Origin: Microbacterium sp. 1.5R
Lineage (GTDB): Bacteria > Actinomycetota > Actinomycetes > Actinomycetales > Microbacteriaceae
Direction: 5' to 3'
Length of the DNA: 64,000 bases
NCBI RefSeq assembly: GCF_007667425.1
Contig: NZ_VDRC01000001.1
Coordinates: forward strand, 124,001 to 188,000
The translations under genes were made by a program, and so were the position numbers. Under the pieces are notes generated by a model. The model worked only from the letters and a program-made list of their open reading frames with translations, searched no databases and was not told where the DNA came from. Positions 42,515-51,891 of the stretch are shown here, one piece after another. How positions within the stretch are numbered: the stretch's first letter is position 1; every line of letters begins with the position of its first letter.

Positions 42515-43108
42515 TCACACGAGCCCCCGCGCGGCGAGGGCGTCACCGACATCGTCCGCGTGACGGAGCGTGCGTACGAGGAGCGGCACGACACCCCGGA
42601 TGCCGACCCGCACGTTCCGGGCTCGTTGGGCGTCGCGCAGATCGTTCGCGAATCCGGCGATCACGGGGATCATCGTGACCGCGAGGGAGATCGTCATGGC
42701 GACCGCGTCCACATCGACACCCGCACGTCGGAACGGCCTGAGGCCACGACGGAGCGTCGCCAGCAGATCGCCCATACGGGTGGTGAGCGACAGGAGCCCG
42801 GCGAGGAGGATCAACGCGACGACTCGGGTCGAGCTCACCCACGCCGCGACGGGCGACACGAAGACGCAGAGGAAACCGCCGAGCACCAGGATCAGCCAGC
42901 GGAGCCGCCAGACCTCGGAGCCGAGCACTCGCCACGGCATCCGGGCGAGCGCGTACAGCGCGCACACGCCGATCAACACCCCCGTCGACGCCCACACGTC
43001 ATGCGCGAACGCCGACACGGCGATCGCGACGAGGGCCAGCCCGACGAGCTTCGCTCCGGCCGGCAGCCGGTGCAGGATGCTGGTACCGGGGCGATAGAGC
43101 TGGATCAC
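42515..43108 (-). CDS. bioN: ECF transporter T component (BioN/EcfT)
   Basis: The transmembrane coupling subunit of an energy-coupling-factor importer. About 197 residues with five or six helices, and the coupling-helix motif DLRDAQRARNVR plus DALAARG at the C-terminus. The GTG 43106-43108 has GGAG seven bases upstream and overlaps the stop of the ATPase gene. With bioY and ecfA it makes a biotin importer. Confidence 0.87.
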   Translation of the reverse strand: MIQLYRPGTSILHRLPAGAKLVGLALVAIAVSAFAHDVWASTGVLIGVCALYALARMPWRVLGSEVWRLRWLILVLGGFLCVFVSPVAAWVSSTRVVALILLAGLLSLTTRMGDLLATLRRGLRPFRRAGVDVDAVAMTISLAVTMIPVIAGFANDLRDAQRARNVRVGIRGVVPLLVRTLRHADDVGDALAARGLV

Positions 43109-43782
43109 GCGCAGCTCCGGCGGTACTGATCGATCACTGCGTCGGGATTCCCGGATGCCGCAAGGGCCCCGTCCTCGAACAGCACGACCTGGTCGCACCG
43201 CGCCGCGAGGTCGGGGTCGTGCGTGACGACGATGGTCTGGGCGTCCTGCGCCAGCAGGAGGTCTCCGATCCGGCGCGCGTTCCGCAGGTCGAGAAGGGTA
43301 GTCGGCTCGTCGGCCACGACCAGCGCCGGCCTCGTGGCGAGCACGGACGCCAGCGCCAGCAGCTGACGCTGTCCCCCGGAGAGCGCCGACACCGGGATGT
43401 CGGCGTGGGCGGCGAGCCCATGCTCTTCGAGGATCGCCGTGGTGCGCGTGCGCGCCTCCGATCCGGGGAGGTCGCGCAGCGACAGGGCGAGGTCTTCGCC
43501 CGGTGTCGGCATGAGGATCTGCGCCTGCGGATCGGTGAACACGAAGCCGACTCGGCGACGCACGGCCCTCGTGTCTCGCTGCGCATCGAATCCGTGCACG
43601 ACGACTCTGCCTCTGGACGGCGTGACCAGACCGTTGAGCAGCCTGGCGAACGTGGACTTGCCCGATCCGTTCGCGCCGATGACTGCGATGCGCCGCGCGG
43701 AGAGATCGAGCGTCACGTCGCGCAGGATCGCCCGCCCCTCTCGCTCGACGGTGACTCCGTGAACGGTCACCCGGTCGACCAT
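43105..43782 (-). CDS. bioM: ECF transporter ATPase (BioM/EcfA)
   Basis: The ATPase of the biotin ECF importer. Walker A is GANGSGKSTFARLL, the signature LSGGQRQLLALASVL, Walker B LVVADEPTTLLD, the switch IVVTHDPDL. The Q-loop region FVFTDPQAQILMPT is typical of EcfA. About 225 residues from the ATG 43782; a GTG at 43854, closer to bioY, would add 24 residues. It lies between bioY and bioN. Confidence 0.88.
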   Translation of the reverse strand: MVDRVTVHGVTVEREGRAILRDVTLDLSARRIAVIGANGSGKSTFARLLNGLVTPSRGRVVVHGFDAQRDTRAVRRRVGFVFTDPQAQILMPTPGEDLALSLRDLPGSEARTRTTAILEEHGLAAHADIPVSALSGGQRQLLALASVLATRPALVVADEPTTLLDLRNARRIGDLLLAQDAQTIVVTHDPDLAARCDQVVLFEDGALAASGNPDAVIDQYRRSCA

Positions 43783-43861
43783 CGTCCCGTCGGCCACAGC
43801 TCCGCCGGCAGAGATCCGGGCAGCGGAGACGTCATCGACTCCGGCGTCGGGCACGACCGGA

Positions 43862-44446
43862 TCAGACCGCACGGGCAGGCGCGGCCGCCGCAGAGCGCAC
43901 CCCGAACGCCGGCGGGTACGCTCGCCGCAGCGCGACGACGAGGGCGGTGGCGGCGGCGGCCTTGAGCAGGTCGCCGGGGAGGAAGGCCGCACTCGACAGC
44001 GCGGCGGGCACGAGGTCCATGCCGAGCACGAACGCCTGCACGGGGATGCCGAAGGCGTAGACGACTGCGATCCCGCCGAAGACGACGCCGAGCGCCGCCC
44101 GCCACCAGGTGATGCGGCCGGAGTGCACGATCAGACCGATCACGACAGCGCCGGCCACCCAGCCGAGAAGGTATCCGGCCGTCGGCCCCGCGAACACCCC
44201 GAGTCCCCCGCGCCCGCCGGCGAGCACCGGGAGTCCGACCGCGGCGAGGACGAGGACGAGCAGGACGGCGAGCGGGCCTCGGCGCGGGCCGAGGACGGCG
44301 CCGGCGAGCATCACGCCCAGCGTCTGCGCGGTGATGGGCACGCCGCCGGGGAGCGGGATCGTGACGGAGCCGAGCACCGCGATGAGCGCGGCGAAGACGG
44401 CGATGCGGGCGAGATCGCGGCCGATCTCGGCGCGGTGTCGAGCCAT
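43862..44446 (-). CDS. bioY: Biotin ECF transporter S component BioY
   Basis: BioY is the biotin-binding membrane protein. The 194-residue protein has six helices and the family motifs GGVPITAQTLGVMLAGAVLGPRRG and GPTAGYLLGWVAGA. AGGAGG lies about nine bases before the ATG. The gene faces bioQ across 53 bases with two BioQ-type operators. Confidence 0.94.
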   Translation of the reverse strand: MARHRAEIGRDLARIAVFAALIAVLGSVTIPLPGGVPITAQTLGVMLAGAVLGPRRGPLAVLLVLVLAAVGLPVLAGGRGGLGVFAGPTAGYLLGWVAGAVVIGLIVHSGRITWWRAALGVVFGGIAVVYAFGIPVQAFVLGMDLVPAALSSAAFLPGDLLKAAAATALVVALRRAYPPAFGVRSAAAAPARAV

Positions 44447-44458
44447 GATGTATCCTCC

Positions 44459-44471
44459 TGAACACTGTTCA
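44459..44471. promoter_or_regulatory. BioQ-type operator 1
   Basis: TGAACACTGTTCA, an inverted repeat TGAACA/TGTTCA about one base. It fits the TGAAC-N3-GTTAC pattern known for BioQ of Corynebacterium and overlaps the bioY leader. Confidence 0.75.
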
Positions 44472-44473
44472 CC

Positions 44474-44486
44474 TGAACGGTGTTCA
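44474..44486. promoter_or_regulatory. BioQ-type operator 2
   Basis: TGAACGGTGTTCA, TGAAC-N3-GTTCA. It directly abuts the TATAGT -10 of bioQ, so binding should block bioQ as well as bioY. Confidence 0.75.
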
Positions 44487-44487
44487 C

Positions 44488-44493
44488 TATAGT
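44488..44493 (+). promoter_or_regulatory. -10 element, leaderless bioQ
   Basis: TATAGT, six bases before the ATG at 44500. Confidence 0.5.
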
Positions 44494-44499
44494 GAGGTT

Positions 44500-45066
44500 A
44501 TGAGCCCCGAGCACAACTCGACCCGGCACGACCGCGACAGCGTCGCCGACGTCGCTCTCGCACTCCTCGACGAGGTCGGGCTCGCAGACCTCTCCATGCG
44601 GAGGATCGCCGGCCGCCTCGATGTGCAGCCGAGCGCGCTGTACTGGCACTTCTCCAGCAAGCAGGAGCTCCTCGCCGAACTGAGCGACCGCATCACCGCG
44701 CCCCTCCTCCGGGCCGTCGACGACGATGTGCTCCCCCTCGCCCGCCGCATCCGCGACGCGCTCTTCGCCTATCGCGACGGCGCGGAGCTGGTTCTCAGCT
44801 CCGCCGCGCTCGGTCTCGGATCGGCGCACGCGCAGACCGCACTCGAACACGCGCTGCGTCGGGCGGATGCCGATTCTCCCTACGACCGGGCCGTCGCCCT
44901 GATGCACTTCATCCTTGGCCACTCGACCCTCGTGCAGCAGCGCATGCACGCCGACAGCTACGGAGCGACCGCTTCGGGTGTCGGGGACGACGCGACGGCC
45001 GGTCTCGACCGCGTCTTCGACCTCGGGATCGCAGCCATCGCCGGACTCGAGCGCATCCGATCCTGA
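44500..45066 (+). CDS. bioQ: TetR-family biotin repressor BioQ
   Basis: A 188-residue TetR-type regulator. The helix-turn-helix is ADVALALLDEVGLADLSMRRIAGRLDVQPSALYWHFSSKQELLAEL (residues 12-57), and the C-terminal domain is of the TetR_C type. The divergent bioY and two TGAAC-N3-GTTCA operators in the gap identify it as BioQ, which controls biotin genes in Corynebacterium. It ends one base before the converging MFS gene. Confidence 0.85.
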   Translation: MSPEHNSTRHDRDSVADVALALLDEVGLADLSMRRIAGRLDVQPSALYWHFSSKQELLAELSDRITAPLLRAVDDDVLPLARRIRDALFAYRDGAELVLSSAALGLGSAHAQTALEHALRRADADSPYDRAVALMHFILGHSTLVQQRMHADSYGATASGVGDDATAGLDRVFDLGIAAIAGLERIRS

Positions 45067-45067
45067 T

Positions 45068-46447
45068 CTACCTGCGAGCGGTCGTCGGCTCCGCGCCGTG
45101 ACCGAGGCGCAGCCCGGGGACGAGAGCGACGACGATCAGCACGGCGCAGATCGCGAAGACCGCGGGGAACGCGTCGACACCGCCTCCCAGTGTGGCGACT
45201 GACAGACCGGCCACCGCGATCACGATGGCGGCGCCTGTCGAGTCCGAGATCGACAGGGCCGACGAGTTGAAGCCCTGATTACCTGGGTCCGAGTACGCCA
45301 GGGTGAGCACGGTGAGGCGTGGATAGAGCAGCCCCATCCCGCCACCGGCGAAGCCCCAGCCGAGCACCACGAGCACCGGCGAGACGGCGCCCAGCGACGC
45401 GAGGATGACGAGCGCCATCGCGACGAACAGCAGAGCGAGGCTGAGCACCGTGATCCGCAGATTCCCGAGCCGCTCGCCGTACCGGCCCTGCAGCTGCGAC
45501 GCGCCGGCCCAGGCGAAGGCGGCGAACATGAGCGCGAGCCCTGCCCAGGTGGCGGTGAATCCATACCGTTCGATGAGGAGGTACGGGATGTAGGCCTCTG
45601 CGGCGAAGAACGTCCCGGCGACCACCCCGCGCATCAGGACGACACTGGGCAGTCCGCGTCCGGAGCGGAGGGTTCGGCGCGGAAGCAGCGGGAGCACGGC
45701 GACGCCGATCACGGCGATCGCCCCGAGCGCCACCGGCCAGCCGATCGCGGCATCCATGTCGGCACTGAAACCGACCACGACGGCGGACACGGCGACCACG
45801 ACGGCCAAGGCCATCCTCACGACGAGAGCGCGACGATCCTGGGGCTCGCCCCGCCCGAGGTCGAGACCGCGGAGACGGACGGCAATCATCACGAACGCGA
45901 GAGCGGTGAGCACCGCCACTCCGAGGAACGCCCAGCGCCAGTCGAGGTATTCCGCCACAGCTCCGGCGAGGAACGGCCCGATCATCGACGGCACCACCCA
46001 CGCGGCGGCGAAGGCCGCGAAGATCCGTCCGTGCAGATGCGGCGGGTACAACCGCGCCACCACCACGTAGAGCGCCACGGTCTGTCCGCCGGTTCCGAGC
46101 CCCTGCACCAGACGCCCGACCAGGAACTGGTGCATCGTCACGGCGAACCCCGACAGCAGCAGACCGATGATGAACAGCGTGACCGCGGCGTACAGCGCCC
46201 CTCTCGGCCCGCGCGCGTCGGACCACGCCCCCGCCGCGACCATGCCGATCACGCTGGTGGCCAGCGTGCCCGCGAAGGCGACCGCGTACAGCGACTGCCC
46301 GTCGAGAGCGTCACTCACGATCGGCATCACCGTCGTGACGGCCAGCGCCTCTATCGCCGCGAGGAAGATCAGGGCCACCGAGCCCGCGGTCACCCAGACG
46401 CGCTCGCGGTCCCAGATGGAGACCGTGGCCGCGTCGGACTCGCTCAT
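45068..46447 (-). CDS. MFS transporter, multidrug-type
   Basis: A 459-residue major facilitator protein with about 12-14 helices. AALEALAVTTVMPIVSDAL in helix 1, GAWSDARGPRGALYAAV (loop 2-3 motif), and LVGRLVQGLGTGGQTVALYVVVARLYPPHLHGRIFAA mark the drug/H+ antiporter group. The substrate is unknown. Its start overlaps the stop of the MalY-like gene by four bases, so they are co-expressed. It could export a product of that enzyme. Confidence 0.87.
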   Translation of the reverse strand: MSESDAATVSIWDRERVWVTAGSVALIFLAAIEALAVTTVMPIVSDALDGQSLYAVAFAGTLATSVIGMVAAGAWSDARGPRGALYAAVTLFIIGLLLSGFAVTMHQFLVGRLVQGLGTGGQTVALYVVVARLYPPHLHGRIFAAFAAAWVVPSMIGPFLAGAVAEYLDWRWAFLGVAVLTALAFVMIAVRLRGLDLGRGEPQDRRALVVRMALAVVVAVSAVVVGFSADMDAAIGWPVALGAIAVIGVAVLPLLPRRTLRSGRGLPSVVLMRGVVAGTFFAAEAYIPYLLIERYGFTATWAGLALMFAAFAWAGASQLQGRYGERLGNLRITVLSLALLFVAMALVILASLGAVSPVLVVLGWGFAGGGMGLLYPRLTVLTLAYSDPGNQGFNSSALSISDSTGAAIVIAVAGLSVATLGGGVDAFPAVFAICAVLIVVALVPGLRLGHGAEPTTARR

Positions 46448-47598
46448 CGGCCGACGAGCGCGGCGATGCGCTCGATGGCCTCGGTGATGATCTCGGGACT
46501 CGTGCCGAAGTTCAAGCGCACATACCCCTTGCCCTCTTCACCGAAGGCCGGCCCGAAATGCAGGGCGACCCTGGCCTCACGGAGGATACGTCGAGAGGGA
46601 TTGTCGCCCCAGCCGAGCCCGGACAGATCGATCCAGGCGAGATATCCGGCGTCGGGCAGCCGGTAGCGGGCCTCGGGGATCCGCGCAGCGAGCAGGTCCT
46701 CGAGCAGCATCCGGTTCTCATCGAGCGTGCGCAGCAGTCCGTCGAGCCACGTATCGCTCTCCGCCGAGAACGCGGCGGTCGCCGCGAGCAGACCGAGTTG
46801 ACCGGTGCGCCACTCCACCTCCACCGGCAGACCCCGCACGACCGCGCTCGTCGGGTCGGACGCCGTCACCATGAGCGCACACTTGAGGCCGGCGAGGTTG
46901 AAGGCCTTGCTCGCGCTGACGACGGCGTACCCGACCCGCTCGGCGGACTCCCCCGCGTCGAGGAACGGTGTGAAGCCGGTGCCGGGCTGCGCCAGGGGTG
47001 CATGGATCTCGTCGGAGACGACGGCGGCACCGAACTCGTCGGCCAGTTCAGCGAGCGCGCGCAGCGCCTCCCGGTGGTGCACGGTCCCGGTCGGGTTGTG
47101 CGGATTGCAGAGCAGGATGGCCGTGGCGCCCTCGGCGAACGCCGAACGGATGCCGTCGAGGTCGAGCTCCCACCCGTGGCCGGTATCGCGCAGCGGTACG
47201 CGCTCGACCTGCGCCCCCGCCTCCTCGACGAGGTCGTAGAACGGCGGGTACACCGGAGGGGTCACGACGACACGCTCCCCCGGCTGAGTCACCCGGCGAA
47301 GGATCTCCACGATGCCCATGCTGACGTCAGCCGTGGAGCGCATACGCGCCGGGTCGGGCGTCCAGCCGTACCGACGCTCAGCGAACGCGGCGTACGCCGC
47401 GGGCAGCGGGGTCCGCGAGGCGATGTAGCCGGTGTCGCCGATCTCGACCGCGTGATGCAGCGTCTCGGAGATCTTGGGCGCGAGGGGGAAGTCGGTCTCG
47501 GCGACGAAGAGCGGCAGCACATCGTCGGGGTACTCGCGCCACTTCTCGCTGCTGCGTTCCCGCAGCTCGGCCAGCGGCAGCGCCTTGACCTCGAGCAT
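46444..47598 (-). CDS. MalY/PatB-type PLP-dependent aminotransferase or C-S lyase
   Basis: A fold-type-I PLP enzyme of about 384 residues. SSEKWREYPDDVLPLFVAETDFPLAP at the start, GYIASRTPLPAAYAAFAERRYGW, VVTPPVYPPFYD, LCNPHNPTGTVH, VSDEIHAPL and the PLP lysine in SASKAFNLAGLKCAL are the MalY/PatB pattern. Such enzymes act as cystathionine beta-lyases or transaminases. The ATG 47596-47598 is two bases past the sufT stop, so it follows the suf operon directly. That place hints at sulfur metabolism, but no cysteine desulfurase motif is present. Confidence 0.86.
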   Translation of the reverse strand: MLEVKALPLAELRERSSEKWREYPDDVLPLFVAETDFPLAPKISETLHHAVEIGDTGYIASRTPLPAAYAAFAERRYGWTPDPARMRSTADVSMGIVEILRRVTQPGERVVVTPPVYPPFYDLVEEAGAQVERVPLRDTGHGWELDLDGIRSAFAEGATAILLCNPHNPTGTVHHREALRALAELADEFGAAVVSDEIHAPLAQPGTGFTPFLDAGESAERVGYAVVSASKAFNLAGLKCALMVTASDPTSAVVRGLPVEVEWRTGQLGLLAATAAFSAESDTWLDGLLRTLDENRMLLEDLLAARIPEARYRLPDAGYLAWIDLSGLGWGDNPSRRILREARVALHFGPAFGEEGKGYVRLNFGTSPEIITEAIERIAALVGR

Positions 47599-47600
47599 CC

Positions 47601-47933
47601 TCAGATCGCGAAGCCGAGGGCGCGCATCATGTCGCGGCCGTCGTCGGTGATCTTCTCCGGGCCCCACGGCGGCATCCACACCCAGTTGATGCGGAAGCGC
47701 TCGACGACGTTGTCCAGGGCCTGAGCGGTCTGGTCCTCAAGCACGTCCGTGAGCGGGCAGCCGGCACTGGTCAGCGTCATGTGGATGACGAGAGCATCGT
47801 TCTCGTCATCCCAGGCGAGGTCGTAGATGAGGCCGAGGTCGACGACGTTGATCCCGAGCTCGGGGTCCATGACGTCCTTGAGAGCCTCGGTGACCTCGTC
47901 GTACTTCTCATCGGAGAGGGTGGCGGCGGTCAT
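47601..47933 (-). CDS. sufT: SufT-like DUF59 (MIP18) Fe-S assembly protein
   Basis: A 110-residue DUF59 protein. ALKDVMDPELGINVVDLGLIYDL and MTLTSAGCPLTDVLEDQ (the conserved Cys) and a PPWGPEKITDDGRDMMRALGF end are the family blocks. SufT helps mature Fe-S proteins. It follows sufC by nine bases, but has its own TAGGCT six bases before the ATG, so it may also be read alone. Confidence 0.93.
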   Translation of the reverse strand: MTAATLSDEKYDEVTEALKDVMDPELGINVVDLGLIYDLAWDDENDALVIHMTLTSAGCPLTDVLEDQTAQALDNVVERFRINWVWMPPWGPEKITDDGRDMMRALGFAI

Positions 47934-47942
47934 GCGATCAGC

Positions 47943-48713
<771 letters not shown>

Positions 48714-49040
48714 TCAGACTTCCTTCGTCACAGTCGGGTCGATGAGCACGTCGTCGCCGTCGATCTCGACGACGTAGACCGGGACGGGCTCATAAGCGGG
48801 GAGATTCTGGGGCTTGCCGGTGAGCAGCGAGAATGCGGAGCCGTGGGCCCAGCATTCGACCGTGTCACCCTCGACGAAGCCCTCGGACAGCGAGATGTCG
48901 CCGTGGGTGCAGGTGTCGCCGATCGCGTGGATCACGCCTTCGGAGTCCTTGATCACGGTGATCGGGACGCCGTCCGGGTCGACGCGCAGCGGGGTGTCGA
49001 GTTCGAGTTCGTCGACGCCGCAGACGCGCTGGGCGGTCAT
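48714..49040 (-). CDS. Rieske-type [2Fe-2S] ferredoxin in the suf operon
   Basis: A 108-residue soluble protein with CTH (Cys44, His46) and CWAH (Cys63, His66), the Rieske CxH-x16-CxxH ligand set. It is a NirD/dioxygenase-ferredoxin-type Rieske protein. It overlaps the sufD stop by four bases and directly precedes sufC. A Rieske protein in this place is common in actinobacterial suf operons. It may supply electrons to assembly or carry a cluster itself. Confidence 0.92.
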   Translation of the reverse strand: MTAQRVCGVDELELDTPLRVDPDGVPITVIKDSEGVIHAIGDTCTHGDISLSEGFVEGDTVECWAHGSAFSLLTGKPQNLPAYEPVPVYVVEIDGDDVLIDPTVTKEV

Positions 49041-50236
49041 GCGTTCACCTCGGCGAGCTCGGTCTCGATGGCGGCGAGCAGCTCCTCCTCCAGGGAGGGG
49101 ATGCCGAGGCGCTGCACGATGTCGCTGAGGAAGCCGAGAACGACGAGACGGCGTGCCTCTTCCTCACTGATGCCTCGCGCCTGCAGGTAGAACAGCTGCT
49201 CATCGTCGAAGCGACCGGTCGCGCTGGCGTGACCGGCGCCGAGGATGTCGCCGGTCTCGATCTCCAGGTTCGGGATCGAGTCGGCCCGAGCGCCCTCGGT
49301 GAGCACGAGGTTGCGGTTCGCCTCGTACGAGTCGGTGCCGGTGGCATCCGGACCGATCAGCACGTCGCCGATCCACACGGAGTGCGCGCTCTCACCCTGC
49401 AGGGCGCCCTTGTAGAGCACGTCGCCCTTCGTGTGCGGTCCCTTGTGGTGCAGGTAGACCTGGCTCTCGAGGTGCTGTCCGGCATCCGCGTACGAGAGGC
49501 CGTAGAGGTATCCCTCGGAACCGGCGCCGGTGAGCTCGAGGCTCGGGTTCACGCGCACGACACCGCCGCCGAAGCTGATCACGAAGTGCTTGAGCGTGGC
49601 GTCGGCGCCGACCGTGGCCTGATGGGCTGCGGCGTGCACGGCGTCGTCGTCCCAGCGCTGCAGGCTGATGACGGTGAGATTCGCGCCGTCACGGACGATG
49701 ATCTCGACGTTCTGCGCGTACTGCGCGGAACCGGAGTGGTCGAGGACGACGGTCGCGCGCGAGTGCGGCTGGGCCTCGATGAGGATCTGGCCGAAGCCGC
49801 GCTTGTCGACTCCTGCCCCCTCGATCGGCACGATGAGCGGCTCGTCGAGCTCGGCCTCGGCGGGCACCTGGATGTGCAGGCCGCGAGGACCGTGCTTCCA
49901 CGCGAGCGCGCTCGGGAGGTCCTCGGGGCGGAAGAACTCGCCGTACGCGTCCCCCTCGCCGGGCTGGAGGAGCGCCTCGACCGCGTCGAGACCGTAGGAC
50001 ACGGCATCCGCGTCTGCGGGCTCGTCGGCCAGGAGACCGGCGAGCTTCGCGACGGGCGTGTGCTTCCAATTGACCTCGCGGCCGGTCGGGGCGTCGAAGT
50101 CGGCCGGCTCGTACGAGTGCGGCCGCTCGGAGCGGGTCTGCACCGGAACGAAGCCGGCGTCGGCCACCTGGGCGGCGGGGTCCACGTGCGCGCTGGAAGA
50201 GCGCGACGCGGGAGGCGTCGTCGTCGGGGTCGTCAT
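49037..50236 (-). CDS. sufD: Fe-S assembly scaffold subunit SufD
   Basis: SufD is the SufB partner in the scaffold. It has 399 residues, a variable N-terminus, and the parallel beta-helix core with LVLTEGARADSIPNLEIETGDILGAGHASATGRFDDEQLFYLQARGISEEEARRLVVLGFL, the SufBD signature. sufD is one base past sufB and overlaps the ferredoxin gene. Confidence 0.95.
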   Translation of the reverse strand: MTTPTTTPPASRSSSAHVDPAAQVADAGFVPVQTRSERPHSYEPADFDAPTGREVNWKHTPVAKLAGLLADEPADADAVSYGLDAVEALLQPGEGDAYGEFFRPEDLPSALAWKHGPRGLHIQVPAEAELDEPLIVPIEGAGVDKRGFGQILIEAQPHSRATVVLDHSGSAQYAQNVEIIVRDGANLTVISLQRWDDDAVHAAAHQATVGADATLKHFVISFGGGVVRVNPSLELTGAGSEGYLYGLSYADAGQHLESQVYLHHKGPHTKGDVLYKGALQGESAHSVWIGDVLIGPDATGTDSYEANRNLVLTEGARADSIPNLEIETGDILGAGHASATGRFDDEQLFYLQARGISEEEARRLVVLGFLSDIVQRLGIPSLEEELLAAIETELAEVNA

Positions 50237-50237
50237 C

Positions 50238-51656
50238 TCAGCCGACCGATCCTTCCATGCCCATCTCGATGAGCTTGTTCAATTCCATCGCGTACTCCAT
50301 GGGCAGCTCCCGCGCGATCGGCTCGATGAAGCCGCGCACGATCATCGCCATCGCCTCGTCCTCGGGCATGCCGCGGGACTGCAGGTAGAAGAGCTGTTCC
50401 TCGCTGACCTTCGACACGGTGGCCTCGTGGCCGAGCTGGACGTCGTCGACACGGATGTCGATGGCCGGGTAGGTGTCGGATCGCGACTTGGTGTCGACGA
50501 GCAGGGCGTCGCACCGCACGGTGTTCGCCGAGTGATGCGCGTTCGCGTCGACGCGGACCTCGCCGCGGTATCCGGCGCGACCGCCGCCGCGGGCGATCGA
50601 CTTCGAGACGATCGACGACTGCGTGTACGGCGCCATGTGGATCATCTTCGCGCCGGCGTCCTGGTGCTGGCCGGGGCCTGCGAACGCGACGGAAAGAGTC
50701 TCGCCCTTGGCGTGCTCGCCCATGAGGTAGATCGACGGGTACTTCATCGTCACCTTGGAGCCGATGTTGCCGTCGACCCACTCCATCGTCGCGCCCTCGT
50801 GGGCCACGGCCCGCTTGGTGACGAGGTTGTAGACGTTGTTCGACCAGTTCTGGATCGTCGTGTAGCGCACGCGGGCGTTCTTCTTGACGATGATCTCGAC
50901 CACGGCCGAGTGCAGCGAGTCCGACTTGTAGATCGGTGCGGTGCACCCCTCGATGTAGTGCACGTAGCTGTCTTCGTCGGCGATGATCAGTGTCCGCTCG
51001 AACTGGCCCATGTTCTCGGTGTTGATGCGGAAGTACGCCTGCAGCGGGATCTCGACGTGCACGCCCTTGGGGACGTAGACGAACGAGCCTCCGGACCAGA
51101 CGGCCGTGTTCAGCGCGGCGAACTTGTTGTCGCCGGCCGGGATCACGGTGCCGAAGTACTCCTCGAAGAACTCGGGGTGCTCACGCAGCGCGGTGTCGGT
51201 GTCCATGAAGATGACGCCCTGCTGCTCCAGGTCCTCACGGATCTGGTGGTAGACGACCTCGGACTCGTACTGCGCGGCGACGCCGGCGACGAGACGCTGA
51301 CGCTCGGCCTCGGGGATGCCGAGGCGCTCATACGTCTCGCGGATCTCCTCGGGGAGGTCTTCCCACGACTGCGCCTGCTTCTCGGTGGAGCGCACGAAGT
51401 ACTTGATGTTGTCGAAGTCGATGTCGCTGAGGTCGGCGCCCCACGTCGGCATCGGCTTGCGCCCGAAGAGCTGGTATCCCTTGAGGCGGGTCTTCAGCAT
51501 CCATTCGGGTTCGCTCTTGAGGGCGGAGATCCCACGGACCACCTCTTCGGAGATGCCACGTTGCGCGACCGCTCCTGCGGCGTCCTCATCGTGCCATCCG
51601 AATTCGTACACCCCCAGGCCATCGAGCTCCGGGCGGTCGATCAGCACATCCGACAT
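50238..51656 (-). CDS. sufB: Fe-S assembly scaffold subunit SufB
   Basis: SufB is the main Fe-S scaffold. It has about 472 residues with [71 protein letters not shown] (the conserved Cys is in this segment), and the C-terminal [39 protein letters not shown]. The ATG 51656 has GGAG eight bases upstream; GTG 51659 is one codon earlier. It is the first gene of the operon and is divergent from ctaA. No sufR is beside it. Confidence 0.96.
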   Translation of the reverse strand: MSDVLIDRPELDGLGVYEFGWHDEDAAGAVAQRGISEEVVRGISALKSEPEWMLKTRLKGYQLFGRKPMPTWGADLSDIDFDNIKYFVRSTEKQAQSWEDLPEEIRETYERLGIPEAERQRLVAGVAAQYESEVVYHQIREDLEQQGVIFMDTDTALREHPEFFEEYFGTVIPAGDNKFAALNTAVWSGGSFVYVPKGVHVEIPLQAYFRINTENMGQFERTLIIADEDSYVHYIEGCTAPIYKSDSLHSAVVEIIVKKNARVRYTTIQNWSNNVYNLVTKRAVAHEGATMEWVDGNIGSKVTMKYPSIYLMGEHAKGETLSVAFAGPGQHQDAGAKMIHMAPYTQSSIVSKSIARGGGRAGYRGEVRVDANAHHSANTVRCDALLVDTKSRSDTYPAIDIRVDDVQLGHEATVSKVSEEQLFYLQSRGMPEDEAMAMIVRGFIEPIARELPMEYAMELNKLIEMGMEGSVG

Positions 51657-51796
51657 CACACACTCTCCTCACAGGTCCCAAAACGGTGTAATCCGCCCCG
51701 ACACACCTGATCCCCGTCGAGTCTGCGGGAGCGGGTGCCGTTGGTGGGCCCTCATCACCGGCGCTTCCATCGCGCCTAAACTGTTGACGATGCTTC

Positions 51797-51811
51797 AGCG
51801 CTGTCAGCGCT
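51797..51811. promoter_or_regulatory. Repeat AGCGCT-GTC-AGCGCT between sufB and ctaA
   Basis: Two copies of the palindrome AGCGCT, three bases apart, in the 235-base divergent gap. A possible operator for sufB or ctaA; no match to a known regulator. Confidence 0.3.
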
Positions 51812-51891
51812 CATCGCAACAATCCGATTCTACAGGTTCCGCCTGACGACAGGGCCGCTCGCCGTGTCCGCCCCGCGGTTCGGAGACACCA

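Noticed and set aside
46444..47598. Cysteine desulfurase (SufS) for the suf operon
   Set aside because: The PLP enzyme has MalY/PatB segments (FVAETDFPLAP, LCNPHNPTG) and lacks the SufS active-site loop with Cys.
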